A stretch of DNA of 43,135 bases from positions 1 through 43,135 of IMG/VR virus record IMGVR_UViG_3300031787_000251, one strand, 5' to 3'. Origin of the DNA: a virus. Below are positions 1 to 6,670 of this stretch, one piece after another. Each line of letters opens with the position of its first letter. Positions within the stretch are counted from its first letter, which is position 1. The translations under genes were made by a program, and so were the position numbers. The notes under the pieces were generated by a model. The model was not told the DNA's origin. It saw nothing but the letters and a program-made list of their open reading frames with translations, and did no database searches.

Positions 1-7
1 GCGGCGA

Positions 8-208
8 TCATGCGAACACCGCCGCCGGCCGCGAGCGCGGCGTGTAGATCTTGCGGGCCACCAGGCTGACCTCCTGCAGGTGCAGGCCGACATGCAGGCT
101 GGCGTTGTCGCGAACCCATGCTCGGGCGCGGGGCAGGTCGTTGAATGTGCGGACCTGCACGCCGCGGCTGTTGTAGGCTGCGTAGTCGGTGCGAAGGGTG
201 CGGCTCAT
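8..208 (-). CDS. small hypothetical protein of the leftward operon (66 aa)
   Basis: I do not recognise a family. The protein is basic and soluble, with no membrane segment. Its ATG (206-208) overlaps the TGA of the gene starting at 489 as ATGA, the same coupling used through the rest of the phage, which supports it as real. It is the second gene of the leftward operon that begins near the operators at 520-559. A further ATG on the minus strand at 11-9 overlaps this gene's TGA, so another leftward gene probably begins here and leaves the window. Confidence 0.6.
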   Translation of the reverse strand: MSRTLRTDYAAYNSRGVQVRTFNDLPRARAWVRDNASLHVGLHLQEVSLVARKIYTPRSRPAAVFA

Positions 209-489
209 GCTGCACGCTCCATCATCCGCTCGCTGATTTCGGCGTGCCGGCGGCGCGTGCCGATCTCGACAGCCAGGCTCGCCGACGCCGACATCAGGTC
301 GATGACGGACAGGCCGTCCAGTTCCGACGGCACGTCATCCGCATCGGATGCCAGCACGTCGATCGCCTCGGTGACGAAGGCCAGCTTCTCGTTCAGCCGC
401 GCGACGGCGGCTTCATCCGACAGCCAGTATGACTGGTCGATCCAGCGCGAGACGGCGACGGGAAGCGCCTGTTGATTTGGGTGCGGCAC
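205..489 (-). CDS. hypothetical protein, first gene of the leftward operon (94 aa)
   Basis: Family not recognised. An acidic, mostly helical 94-residue protein with no membrane segments. The start is GTG (489-487), chosen because a strong AGGAGG Shine-Dalgarno lies about 9 nt upstream on the minus strand and the next gene is coupled to it by ATGA. Two palindromic operator-like sites (520-534 and 545-559) lie just upstream, so the gene is probably repressed in the lysogen, in the position of the lambda pL operon. Confidence 0.65.
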   Translation of the reverse strand: MPHPNQQALPVAVSRWIDQSYWLSDEAAVARLNEKLAFVTEAIDVLASDADDVPSELDGLSVIDLMSASASLAVEIGTRRRHAEISERMMERAA

Positions 490-519
490 GCTATGCCCTC
501 CTGTGTTGAGGAGGGAAGG

Positions 520-534
520 CTCGCAGATTGCGAG
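520..534. promoter_or_regulatory. left operator OL1-like (CTCGCA-N3-TGCGAG)
   Basis: A perfect 15-bp palindrome with arms CTCGCA and TGCGAG around a 3-bp spacer. The same arms recur at 545-559, 924-938 and 980-994, on both sides of the repressor gene, which is the arrangement of OL and OR in lambdoid immunity regions. It lies about 30 bp upstream of the leftward gene starting at 489. Binding by the 592-909 repressor is inferred. Confidence 0.75.
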
Positions 535-544
535 TATGCTGTCT

Positions 545-559
545 AGCGCAAAATGCGAG
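545..559. promoter_or_regulatory. left operator OL2-like
   Basis: An imperfect copy of the operator palindrome (AGCGCA-N3-TGCGAG), centred 25 bp from the site at 520-534. One half-site is perfect and the other differs at two positions. A further isolated CTCGCA half-site lies at 577-582. Confidence 0.6.
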
Positions 560-591
560 GTATTATTTCAGCCGTCCTCGCAGGCCGTGAC

Positions 592-909
592 TCACGCGCG
601 CTTCTTAAAGGTCTCGATGATCGCCAGCACCTGTGCCCGGTCTTCTGTCGGGACCGACATGACGGCGTCCAGAAATGACGTGTCCAAGTCGTAGGGGTCG
701 TGATCCAGCAGGAAGCCGGGCGTGGTTCCAAGGACCGGGGCCAGCTTCAGCAGCCATTTATGGGACAGTCCGCGCTCGCCACTCTCTAGCAGGCCGATCA
801 CATTGCCGGCGGTGCCGATCGAATCGGCGAGCTGTTCCTGGGTCATGCGCCTGAACTCCCTCCATGCCCGGAGGTGATTTGCGGCGAGCTTTACGGGTGA
901 TCTGGCCAT
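592..909 (-). CDS. XRE-family phage repressor (C1-type, short)
   Basis: A DNA-binding repressor expected to maintain lysogeny. The XRE helix-turn-helix occupies roughly residues 10-65 (HLRAWREFRRMTQEQLADSI, then NVIGLLESGERGLS). The rest is short and lacks a LexA-type self-cleavage domain, so RecA-driven autocleavage is not evident. I chose the ATG at 909 (105 aa). The frame is open back to 1032, but a start at 945 or 1032 would put the operators at 924-938 and 980-994 inside the gene. No clear Shine-Dalgarno precedes any candidate start. It is divergent from the Cro-like gene at 1004 and flanked by operators on both sides, as expected of an immunity repressor. Confidence 0.8.
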   Translation of the reverse strand: MARSPVKLAANHLRAWREFRRMTQEQLADSIGTAGNVIGLLESGERGLSHKWLLKLAPVLGTTPGFLLDHDPYDLDTSFLDAVMSVPTEDRAQVLAIIETFKKRA

Positions 910-923
910 GCGCTGACTGGTAA

Positions 924-938
924 ATCGCAGGCTGCGAT
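924..938. promoter_or_regulatory. right operator, repressor-proximal
   Basis: A perfect palindrome ATCGCA-N3-TGCGAT, 15 bp upstream of the chosen repressor start. Its arms match those of the other immunity-region sites, so it is placed for autoregulation of the repressor. A lone TGCGAG half-site at 954-959 lies between this and the next full site. Confidence 0.7.
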
Positions 939-979
939 CGTCCATGTCGTTTTTGCGAGGAATGAGGCTTGCCGTTAAC

Positions 980-994
980 CTCGCATTCTGCGAT
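980..994. promoter_or_regulatory. right operator, cro-proximal
   Basis: CTCGCA-N3-TGCGAT, ending 9 bp before the Cro-like ATG at 1004. It lies in the spacer of a weak promoter candidate (TTGCCG at 969-974, ATGTTT at 993-998), so an occupied site would block rightward transcription. Confidence 0.7.
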
Positions 995-1003
995 GTTTCA
1001 AAT

Positions 1004-1210
1004 ATGGACAACGTCGATACCTCATTTGCCAAGCAGTTGCAGGACAGCGGCGTCGCCCGTGGTGGCTATGCCTATGACATTGCCAACGGTCGCCGCGTCC
1101 CGAACCAGAAGCTCGCCCTCCGCATATTTCGTGCCACGGGCCGCAAGATCGGACCCATCGCCAACCTGCCGGACGAGACCATTGCGGTGCTCGAGCAGGT
1201 GACGCTGTGA
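1004..1210 (+). CDS. Cro-like helix-turn-helix protein (68 aa)
   Basis: A small DNA-binding protein, first gene of the rightward early operon. Residues 6-45 (FAKQLQDSGVARGGYAYDIA, then NGRRVPNQKLALRIFRATG) fit the YdaS/Cro-type helix-turn-helix, in which the protein is little more than the HTH. The ATG at 1004 is chosen because an upstream in-frame start at 944 would run through the operator. It is divergent from the repressor and coupled to the RusA gene by GTGA (1207-1210). By position it should be the lytic-side regulator. Which operator it prefers cannot be read from sequence. Confidence 0.75.
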   Translation: MDNVDTSFAKQLQDSGVARGGYAYDIANGRRVPNQKLALRIFRATGRKIGPIANLPDETIAVLEQVTL

Positions 1211-1779
1211 CCGCCGCGCGTATTTGCCCCATCGCAGAGGCCGCTGACTACGCGGCCCTCAACAATCCCGGCGCGGTTTCCGTGTCTGGGGTGCGCCAGC
1301 AGGCGGGAGCATCGTCCCCCGGCGCTTCCGCCTGCACCACGCTCACCATCCCCGCGCCGCCGTCGGTCAACAACCTGTTCTCGAACAGCGTCCGCGGTCG
1401 CTTCAAGACGCCGGCTTACAAGGCATGGCTGGCTGAGGCTGGCTGGACGGTGCGCGAGCAGATGACGCGCGACGGCTGCGACCGGGTGCCGGGCAGGGTG
1501 GTGATCGTCATGGGCGTCGAGCGCGCAAGCCTGCGCGCCGATCTGGACAACACCGCCAAGGCGGCGATCGACCTGCTCGTGTCCTGCAAGGTTATCGACG
1601 ACGACCGTTTCGTGACCGGCCTGGTGCTGGCGTGGATGCCGCAAGGCAATCACCGCACCCCGCGCGCCCGCATCATGGTGCGCCCGGCGGACCCGCTCAC
1701 TCTCAACTTCCACCCGCACAAGGACGGCGCGACCGGCGGCTGGTTCATCGACGCGCCTGAAGGAGACCAAGATGAGTGA
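1207..1779 (+). CDS. rusA: RusA-family Holliday junction resolvase
   Basis: An endonuclease that resolves four-way DNA junctions during phage recombination and replication. The RusA core is visible: PPSVNNLF at 51-58, then the acidic cluster DLDNTAK at 112-118 with Asp122, and DDDRF at 131-135, matching the metal-binding aspartates and basic patch of RusA. The protein (190 aa) is longer than E. coli RusA (120 aa) through an N-terminal extension of about 45 residues and a C-terminal tail, so the true start could be internal. The GTG start at 1207 is favoured by the GTGA overlap with the cro-like gene. Confidence 0.85.
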   Translation: MTAARICPIAEAADYAALNNPGAVSVSGVRQQAGASSPGASACTTLTIPAPPSVNNLFSNSVRGRFKTPAYKAWLAEAGWTVREQMTRDGCDRVPGRVVIVMGVERASLRADLDNTAKAAIDLLVSCKVIDDDRFVTGLVLAWMPQGNHRTPRARIMVRPADPLTLNFHPHKDGATGGWFIDAPEGDQDE

Positions 1780-2137
1780 CCGAGAGGAGCTGGCTGACGA
1801 TCTTACCGGGTCGCGCCTCTATCGCACCCAGTATCTCGTGCTGCCAAAGCTCGCGATCCAAGACATGCCGATCGAATGGCAGGCGCGACTGGAAGAACTG
1901 CTGCACATTGCCGACGAGGCAGGCATGGCAACCCCGAGCTACATCGTGCTGCGCGATGAGCCTGAATATGCCCTGCGCCGTCATGAAGACCCTGACGACG
2001 ACGAGTCCCCCCTCGATGAGGTGGCGGTGAACTGCGGCGATCCGTGGGCCAACTACCGGCGCGGCTCTGCCGCCGACCTCTGCGCTTTCGACATCAACAA
2101 GGCCGAATCCCTGCTCTCGGCCAAGGAGCCCGCATAA
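1772..2137 (+). CDS. acidic hypothetical protein (121 aa)
   Basis: Family not recognised. Strongly acidic, with a run of aspartates and glutamates near residue 75 (HEDPDDDESPLDE), and probably soluble. The ATG overlaps the end of rusA by 8 bp and has a good GGAG site about 9 nt upstream. The gene ends in TAATG shared with the next gene, so it is translationally coupled to the recombination genes. Its charge would suit a DNA-mimic or protein-binding role, but nothing in the sequence proves one. Confidence 0.6.
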   Translation: MSDREELADDLTGSRLYRTQYLVLPKLAIQDMPIEWQARLEELLHIADEAGMATPSYIVLRDEPEYALRRHEDPDDDESPLDEVAVNCGDPWANYRRGSAADLCAFDINKAESLLSAKEPA

Positions 2138-2925
2138 TGGCCATCACCCTCGCATCCCTGCGCAAGGTCCGCGCCGACCAACCCCCGCGCCTTTTGATCT
2201 ACGGCCCCGAGAAGATGGGCAAGACGACGCTCGCCGCCGAGTTCCCGGCGCCTGTGTTCCTGCAGACGGAGCGCGGCGAGAGCGGCGACCTGGTGCTGGA
2301 CAGCTTCGGCACGCTCGACACGTTCGAGAGCGTGGTCGAGGCGATCGCCTCGCTCGCCCAGGAGGAGCACAGTTTCCAGACGGTCGTGCTGGACAGCGTC
2401 TCGGCCCTGCAGAAGCTGGTCTGGGACAAGGTCTGCCGCGATTCGAACGTGAAGACGATCGAGCTGGCAGGTGGTGGCTACGGCAAGGGCTACATTGAGG
2501 CGGACAATCTCTGGCTTCAGGTGCTGGACGGCCTGAACTACCTGCGCAACGAGCGCGGCATGGCCGTCGTGTTGGTCGGTCACGCCATCATCAGCCGCTT
2601 TGATGATCCCGAGACCCAGTCGTACAGCCGCTACGACATCGACCTGCACAAGCGGGCCGAGGCGCTGCTGAAGCGAGAGGTCGACGCCATCCTGCTCGTC
2701 AAGAAGGACGTGACGATCAAGACCGAGGGCAAGGGCGAACGCGCCCGTGCTGACGGCGGCGACACGCGCTGGATCTACACCGAGGGCAAGCCCGCGTTCA
2801 CCGCCGGCAATCGGTACAACATGCCGGCGCGCATCATCTACCAGCGGGGGCAGGGCTTCGCCGCGCTGGCACCGTTCTTCCCGCAATCGGCATCCGCCGG
2901 TCAACCCGCCGCTCAGGCGGCCTAG
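2137..2925 (+). CDS. RecA-like phage ATPase, Sak4/AAA_24 type
   Basis: A single-domain RecA-fold ATPase of 262 aa. Walker A is GPEKMGKTT at 23-31 and Walker B is TVVLDS at 82-87. VVLVGHA at 144-150 supplies the sensor-like histidine region seen in Sak4 single-strand annealing proteins. The C-terminal tail (from about residue 245) is low-complexity Ala/Ser/Gln. The neighbours are RusA upstream and an SSB and a PD-(D/E)XK nuclease downstream, a classic recombination set in which Sak4 acts with SSB. The start is the ATG of the TAATG overlap at 2135-2139. An upstream in-frame TTG/GTG would run into the previous gene. Confidence 0.8.
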   Translation: MAITLASLRKVRADQPPRLLIYGPEKMGKTTLAAEFPAPVFLQTERGESGDLVLDSFGTLDTFESVVEAIASLAQEEHSFQTVVLDSVSALQKLVWDKVCRDSNVKTIELAGGGYGKGYIEADNLWLQVLDGLNYLRNERGMAVVLVGHAIISRFDDPETQSYSRYDIDLHKRAEALLKREVDAILLVKKDVTIKTEGKGERARADGGDTRWIYTEGKPAFTAGNRYNMPARIIYQRGQGFAALAPFFPQSASAGQPAAQAA

Positions 2926-2944
2926 CTTCCAACGGAGAACACAA

Positions 2945-3406
2945 ATGGCCGAACTCGGCTCATTCAACCCCGATGCCGTCACCGATGATCGCGAGATCCT
3001 TGAGGCCGGCAACTACGTCGCCCAGATCATCGAGTCCTCGCTCGCCGACACCCGCACGGGCGGCAAGATGCTCCGCCTGACCTGGGAGATCATCGACGGG
3101 CCCAAGGCCAAGCGCCGGGTCTGGGAAAATCTCAACATCATCAACTCCAACCCCGACGCCCAGTCCATCGCCGAGCGTTCGCTCAAGCGCATCTGTGCGG
3201 CCGTCGGCCACACGGGCGTCCTGTCGAACAGCGAGAGCCTGCACTTCAAGCCGGTCGAGATCACCGTCGCGATCCAGCCGGCCAAGGGCGAGTACGGCGA
3301 GAGCAACCAGGTCAAGGGCTACAAGGCGGTCGGTTCCGCCGGACCCGCGACCACGCAGACCGCTCCGGCCACAGCCTCGACCCCTTGGGGCAAGAAGGCT
3401 GCCTAA
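2945..3406 (+). CDS. single-stranded DNA-binding protein, DUF669 family
   Basis: A 153-aa phage SSB of the DUF669 type. It opens with the typical MAELGSFNPDAV, followed by a beta-rich body (NYVAQIIESSLADTRTGGKM, then LRLTWEIIDGP) expected to form an OB fold. It ends in a flexible Ala/Thr/Pro tail with basic residues (WGKKAA). A GGAGA site 7 nt upstream fixes the ATG. It lies directly after the Sak4-like ATPase, the known functional partner. A strong inverted repeat (3415-3456) follows the stop. Confidence 0.8.
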   Translation: MAELGSFNPDAVTDDREILEAGNYVAQIIESSLADTRTGGKMLRLTWEIIDGPKAKRRVWENLNIINSNPDAQSIAERSLKRICAAVGHTGVLSNSESLHFKPVEITVAIQPAKGEYGESNQVKGYKAVGSAGPATTQTAPATASTPWGKKAA

Positions 3407-3414
3407 CCTGAACA

Positions 3415-3456
3415 TCTGCCGGTCGGACTGATTACCACACCGGACCGACCGGCAGA
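3415..3456 (+). terminator. 12-bp perfect inverted repeat after the SSB gene
   Basis: TCTGCCGGTCGG (3415-3426) pairs perfectly with CCGACCGGCAGA (3445-3456) around an 18-nt loop. There is no clear U-tract afterwards, only CCCTTCC. It sits 9 nt after the SSB stop and 48 nt before the next gene. It could be a weak terminator, an RNA-stability hairpin that raises SSB yield, or a processing site within the early operon. Confidence 0.5.
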
Positions 3457-3503
3457 CCCTTCCAACCTGCTGTCTTCCAACAGCATCGCAGGAGCCCCTG
3501 ACG

Positions 3504-3686
3504 ATGACCGAACAACTGCGCCCTGTCGATGGCCGACAGGATGAGGTGGCGCTGCTCACCCAGGTCGCCGAGATCGTTCGCCAAGCCAAGATCGAGTTCG
3601 AGGGCGGCTTCATGACCGCCGGTCGCCTCGAGATCAGCCACGCACAGCGCCTGCTCGACCGCGCCTTTCACGGCGAGGCGGTCTGA
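3504..3686 (+). CDS. small helical hypothetical protein (60 aa)
   Basis: Family not recognised. Predicted almost entirely helical (VALLTQVAEIVRQAKIEFEG, then GRLEISHAQRLLDRAFHG). CAGGAG lies upstream at a normal distance and the stop overlaps the next ATG as TGATG. It sits between the SSB and nuclease genes, so a helper in recombination is possible but unproven. Confidence 0.55.
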   Translation: MTEQLRPVDGRQDEVALLTQVAEIVRQAKIEFEGGFMTAGRLEISHAQRLLDRAFHGEAV

Positions 3687-3853
3687 TGGCTGCCCGCGAG
3701 ATGACCGAGGACGAGGCCGACGACCACTGGTCGGAGCATGGCGACATGACCCCGGCTGAGGTCTGGGCGCGTGAGCAAGAGGCTCGCGAGGAGCGCGCCA
3801 AGCGCCCCTGCAAGTGCGGCTGTCCCTCATGCCCGCAGGTGTTCCGTGGCTGA
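3686..3853 (+). CDS. small protein with C-terminal cysteine cluster (55 aa)
   Basis: A short gene read directly from the sequence. It begins at the ATG of TGATG (3684-3688) and ends at TGA 3851-3853, overlapping the next gene's GTG at 3846. The N-terminal 40 residues are acidic and helical (MTEDEADDHW, AEVWAREQEAREERAKR). The end is CKCGCPSCP, four cysteines that could bind one metal ion. The tight coupling on both sides supports it as real. Function unknown. Confidence 0.55.
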   Translation: MAAREMTEDEADDHWSEHGDMTPAEVWAREQEAREERAKRPCKCGCPSCPQVFRG

Positions 3854-4784
3854 GATCCCGCAAACCATCCCCGCCACAGCCCGCGCCATCTTCGCCGCGC
3901 TGGAATCCAAGCAGCGCCGCGACCAGCACCCGCGCCTTGCCGCGTCGGGGCTGGGTGGCTGCGAGCGGCAACAGTGGGACAAGTTCCGCTGGCTGTTCCC
4001 GGCTGAGATTTTTGACGCCCAGAAGCTCTCGATCTTTGAGACCGGCGAGCACTGGGAGACCCGCCTCGTTCAGCGGCTCCGCGACGCCGGCATGATCGTC
4101 GACGACCTCGACCCGGCCACCGGCGAGCAATGGCGCATCGTGTTCGCGGGCGGTCACGCATCCGGCCGGACCGACGGCAAGGTCACGGGCGTGCCCGAGG
4201 CGCCGAAGACCATGCACGTCTTCGAGGCCAAGAGCATGAACGACCGCGCCTTTAAGGCGCTGCTGAAGGCTGGCTGCGTGCGCGAGGGCAAGCCTGAGCA
4301 TTTCGCCCAGGTCCAGACCTACCTGCACTGTCAGGGCCTGACGCGGGCGCTGTATCTTGGCGTCAACAAGAACACGGACGAACTGTACTGCGAGCGCATC
4401 GAGTACGACGTCCTGTTCGCGGTCGGGCTGATGACGAAGGCCGAGCGCATCGTGACGAGCGATCGTCGCCCGGCGTGTTCGTGCCCCGTCTATTTCCTCA
4501 AGGCCGGCTACGGTTGCGCGCCGAACGACGGGCTCATGCCGGCGCGCTCGTGCCGCTCGTGCTTGCACGTCACGTTCCATCTGGACGGCGACGCTCGCGT
4601 TTCATGCGGTCGCCACAACCGCGACCTCTGCCTCGACGAGCAGCGCTTTGGCTGCCCGCAGCACCTGTTCAACCCGGACGCAGTGCCCGGTGAGCAGACC
4701 GACGTCGACCACGAGACCGAGCGGGTGACGTACCGGCTCGCGAGCGGCGACGTGTGGGTGGATTGCGGCGGGGTGGCCGCATGA
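3846..4784 (+). CDS. PD-(D/E)XK superfamily nuclease (Cas4/RecB-like exonuclease)
   Basis: A probable phage recombination exonuclease, 312 aa from a GTG start at 3846 that overlaps the preceding small gene. The active-site order is HASGRTDG (His104, Asp110), then FEAKS (Glu127, Lys129), then the QVQTYLH helix (Gln155-His161), the PD-(D/E)XK plus QxxxY arrangement of RecB/Cas4 nucleases. An early Cys40 (GLGGCERQQW) and a C-terminal Cys-rich stretch (CSCP, CRSC, SCGRH) suggest a zinc or iron-sulfur site. With the Sak4-like ATPase and SSB it would complete an exonuclease/annealase pair. An upstream in-frame start at 3771 would overlap the previous gene entirely and is less likely. Confidence 0.75.
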   Translation: MAEIPQTIPATARAIFAALESKQRRDQHPRLAASGLGGCERQQWDKFRWLFPAEIFDAQKLSIFETGEHWETRLVQRLRDAGMIVDDLDPATGEQWRIVFAGGHASGRTDGKVTGVPEAPKTMHVFEAKSMNDRAFKALLKAGCVREGKPEHFAQVQTYLHCQGLTRALYLGVNKNTDELYCERIEYDVLFAVGLMTKAERIVTSDRRPACSCPVYFLKAGYGCAPNDGLMPARSCRSCLHVTFHLDGDARVSCGRHNRDLCLDEQRFGCPQHLFNPDAVPGEQTDVDHETERVTYRLASGDVWVDCGGVAA

Positions 4785-6670
4785 GTGCGCTCACCTACGG
4801 ATCCGTCTGCTCCGGCATCGAGGCCGCGTCCGCCGCATGGCATCCGCTTGGCTGGAAGGCGTCGTTTTTTTCCGAGATCGAGGCGTTCCCGCGCTCGGTC
4901 CTTGCTCACCATTACCCGGAGACCCCGCTTCATGGCGACTTCACCACGATCAAGGCTGGCGAATACGAGCCAATCGACCTTTTGGTCGGAGGAACACCTT
5001 GCCAGTCTTTCAGCGTCGCCGGGCTCAGAGGCGGACTGGATGACGACCGGGGCAACCTGGCCCTCGAATATCTTAGGCTGGCTGACCGACTGCGGCCCCG
5101 ATGGCTGGTGTGGGAGAACGTCCCCGGCGTCCTGTCATCGAACGGAGGACGGGACTTTGGAGCCATTCTCGGGGGCATGGTCGAACTCGGGTATGGCGTC
5201 GCCTACCGAGTCCTTGACGCTCAGTTCTTCGGAGTGGCCCAGCGCCGCCGCCGTGTGTTCGTTGTCGGATACCTTGGAGACTGGCGACGTGCCGCAGCGG
5301 TTCTATTTGAGCGCCACAGCCTGTCGGGGAATCCTGCGCCGCGCAGAGAAAAGGGGCCGGGCGTTGCCGCGCTCACTGCAAACGGCGTTGGAACTTGTGG
5401 CGCGGACGACAACCAGGGACAGGCCGGTCACCTGATCGCCCACACCCTCAAGGGCGAGGGCTTCGACGCCAGCGAGGACGGGACGGGTCGCGGGACGCCG
5501 ATCGTGCCTGTGGCGTTCTCCATCATGCCGATGAACAGCGGCAAGGACTTCAAGGGCCGGGAGACGAACGTATCGCAGCCCGTCATGGCTGCGGGGCCTA
5601 CGGGGGGAAACCAGGGCGGGGATTACATTGTCCAGCCCGCGGTGGCTTACGCCATTCAGGAGCGCGCCGTCTGCGAGAACCCGAACGCCGGGCCTGACGG
5701 TGCTGGGTTCAGGTCAGATGATGCCGCCTACACGCTGGAAGCTCGGACCGTGCCGCAAGCGGTGGCGCACGTCAGCGCAAGCCCCACGCTTCGGGCCGGG
5801 GGGAACGCCACAGGCGGAAACCGACCGCAGGGGACCGACGCCGACACTGCGGAAAGCCTGCTCACAGCCGGCTCCGCCGTCCGCCGCCTAACCCCCCGCG
5901 AATGCGAGCGCCTTCAGGGCTTCCCCGAAATCACGAATGAGCTCAGGATTCTCGTATGCAGAAGCGAGGACGAGAAACACGCGCTTGCGTCGTCTGCGGC
6001 GAGGGGTTCAGCAGCCCTCGCGCTCGGGCCAAGCGCACCTGTGGCCGTCAATGTGCTGATCGACTTAGAGCGGCAGGTTCTTCAGCTACACAGTGCCGGA
6101 AAGTCGTCTTGGTCTGCGAGCATTGCGGAACTCGAAAGCTCGTCTCTCCCACCTATGCCGAGCGACGCTTTTGCTCTCCTGGCTGTGCTCATGAACGCCG
6201 CCGTGGCGAACTCAACCCGCATTGGAAGGGCGGAATCACCACAGAGCACCAAGCCTTTTATTCATCCGCTGAATGGAAGCGCGTTTGTGGCTCTGTCTGG
6301 GCCCGAGATCACCGAACGTGCCAGCGATGCGGCGTGGTTCATCGACGGCCTGACCCGATGTTCGAGGTCCACCACATCGCCACTTGGGTCAAACGACCCG
6401 ACCTTCGCCTCGACACTGGAAACCTTGTCCTGCTGTGTGGCGATTGCCATGGCTGGGTTCATTCCCGAGGCAATGCGGAGCGGCTGTTCCTACGAGATTA
6501 GGTTCACGACGCACCACGGCTACACCTCCGTCCCGCATCGCGGAAAGCCCGCCGCTGACGGCCCTCGATACAAGGCTCTGGGCAACAGCATGGCGGTTCC
6601 GTGCATGCGCTGGATCGGTGAGCGCATCCAGGCTGTCGAGGCGGTTCGGTCGCTGGAGCAGGCCGCATGA
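4781..6670 (+). CDS. C5-cytosine DNA methyltransferase interrupted in frame by an HNH gene
   Basis: Transfers methyl groups from S-adenosylmethionine to cytosine, probably to protect phage DNA from restriction. Motif I is SVCSGIEAASAAW at 8-20, motif IV PCQSFS at 73-78 (catalytic Cys74), motif VI ENVPG at 112-116 and motif VIII QRRRR at 154-158. The TRD region is about 200-370. LTPRECERLQGFP then leads to the C-terminal RYKALGNSMAVP (GNS at 601-603). In ordinary phage homologues LQGFPx runs straight into GYTxIPxRGKPA. Here about 196 residues (384-579) separate GFPE from GYTSVPHRGKPA. That stretch is Ser/Ala-rich in this frame and coincides with a complete HNH gene in the +2 frame (5956-6501). 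The methyltransferase frame has no stop codon across the insert, so a 629-aa protein is possible. Whether it is active with the insert is uncertain. The ATG overlaps the nuclease stop (ATGA). Confidence 0.85.
   Translation: MSALTYGSVCSGIEAASAAWHPLGWKASFFSEIEAFPRSVLAHHYPETPLHGDFTTIKAGEYEPIDLLVGGTPCQSFSVAGLRGGLDDDRGNLALEYLRLADRLRPRWLVWENVPGVLSSNGGRDFGAILGGMVELGYGVAYRVLDAQFFGVAQRRRRVFVVGYLGDWRRAAAVLFERHSLSGNPAPRREKGPGVAALTANGVGTCGADDNQGQAGHLIAHTLKGEGFDASEDGTGRGTPIVPVAFSIMPMNSGKDFKGRETNVSQPVMAAGPTGGNQGGDYIVQPAVAYAIQERAVCENPNAGPDGAGFRSDDAAYTLEARTVPQAVAHVSASPTLRAGGNATGGNRPQGTDADTAESLLTAGSAVRRLTPRECERLQGFPEITNELRILVCRSEDEKHALASSAARGSAALALGPSAPVAVNVLIDLERQVLQLHSAGKSSWSASIAELESSSLPPMPSDAFALLAVLMNAAVANSTRIGRAESPQSTKPFIHPLNGSAFVALSGPEITERASDAAWFIDGLTRCSRSTTSPLGSNDPTFASTLETLSCCVAIAMAGFIPEAMRSGCSYEIRFTTHHGYTSVPHRGKPAADGPRYKALGNSMAVPCMRWIGERIQAVEAVRSLEQAA
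5930..6517 (+). mobile_element. HNH-bearing insert in the cytosine methyltransferase
   Basis: The methyltransferase reads GFPE up to 5929 and resumes with GYTSVPHRGKPA at 6518. The 588 bp between (196 codons, in frame) correspond to no part of a C5 methyltransferase and are filled by a single HNH gene with a few dozen bases of flank. A 6-bp direct repeat TCACGA occurs at 5931-5936 and 6504-6509, 573 bp apart and also in frame. The flanks are far too short for a group I intron core and no intein splicing motifs are present. I read it as a homing endonuclease cassette inserted in a conserved motif. The exact ends are inferred. Confidence 0.65.
5956..6501 (+). CDS. HNH homing endonuclease nested out of frame in the methyltransferase gene
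   Basis: A 181-aa site-specific endonuclease candidate. Two treble-clef-like zinc motifs come first (CVVC at 11-14 with C29/C33, then CEHC at 54-57 with C73/C77). The HNH domain follows: WKRVCGSVWARDHRTCQRCG at 107-126, EVHHI at 137-141 (His139/His140), GNLVLLC at 155-161 (Asn156) and CHGWVH at 164-169 (His165). Structural zinc cysteines are 122, 125, 161 and 164. An AGGA site 7 nt before the ATG gives it its own ribosome binding site. It is read in the +2 frame relative to the surrounding methyltransferase gene, which remains open through it. It shares its architecture of CxxC fingers plus HNH with the terminase-nested gene at 23718, but not its HNH subtype. Confidence 0.85.
   Translation: MQKRGRETRACVVCGEGFSSPRARAKRTCGRQCADRLRAAGSSATQCRKVVLVCEHCGTRKLVSPTYAERRFCSPGCAHERRRGELNPHWKGGITTEHQAFYSSAEWKRVCGSVWARDHRTCQRCGVVHRRPDPMFEVHHIATWVKRPDLRLDTGNLVLLCGDCHGWVHSRGNAERLFLRD

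Noticed and set aside
5930-6517. A group I intron in the methyltransferase gene
   Set aside because: Only about 40 nt lie outside the HNH ORF, too few for the catalytic core, and no clear U/G splice-site arrangement was seen. Overlap of the core with the ORF cannot be wholly excluded without folding.
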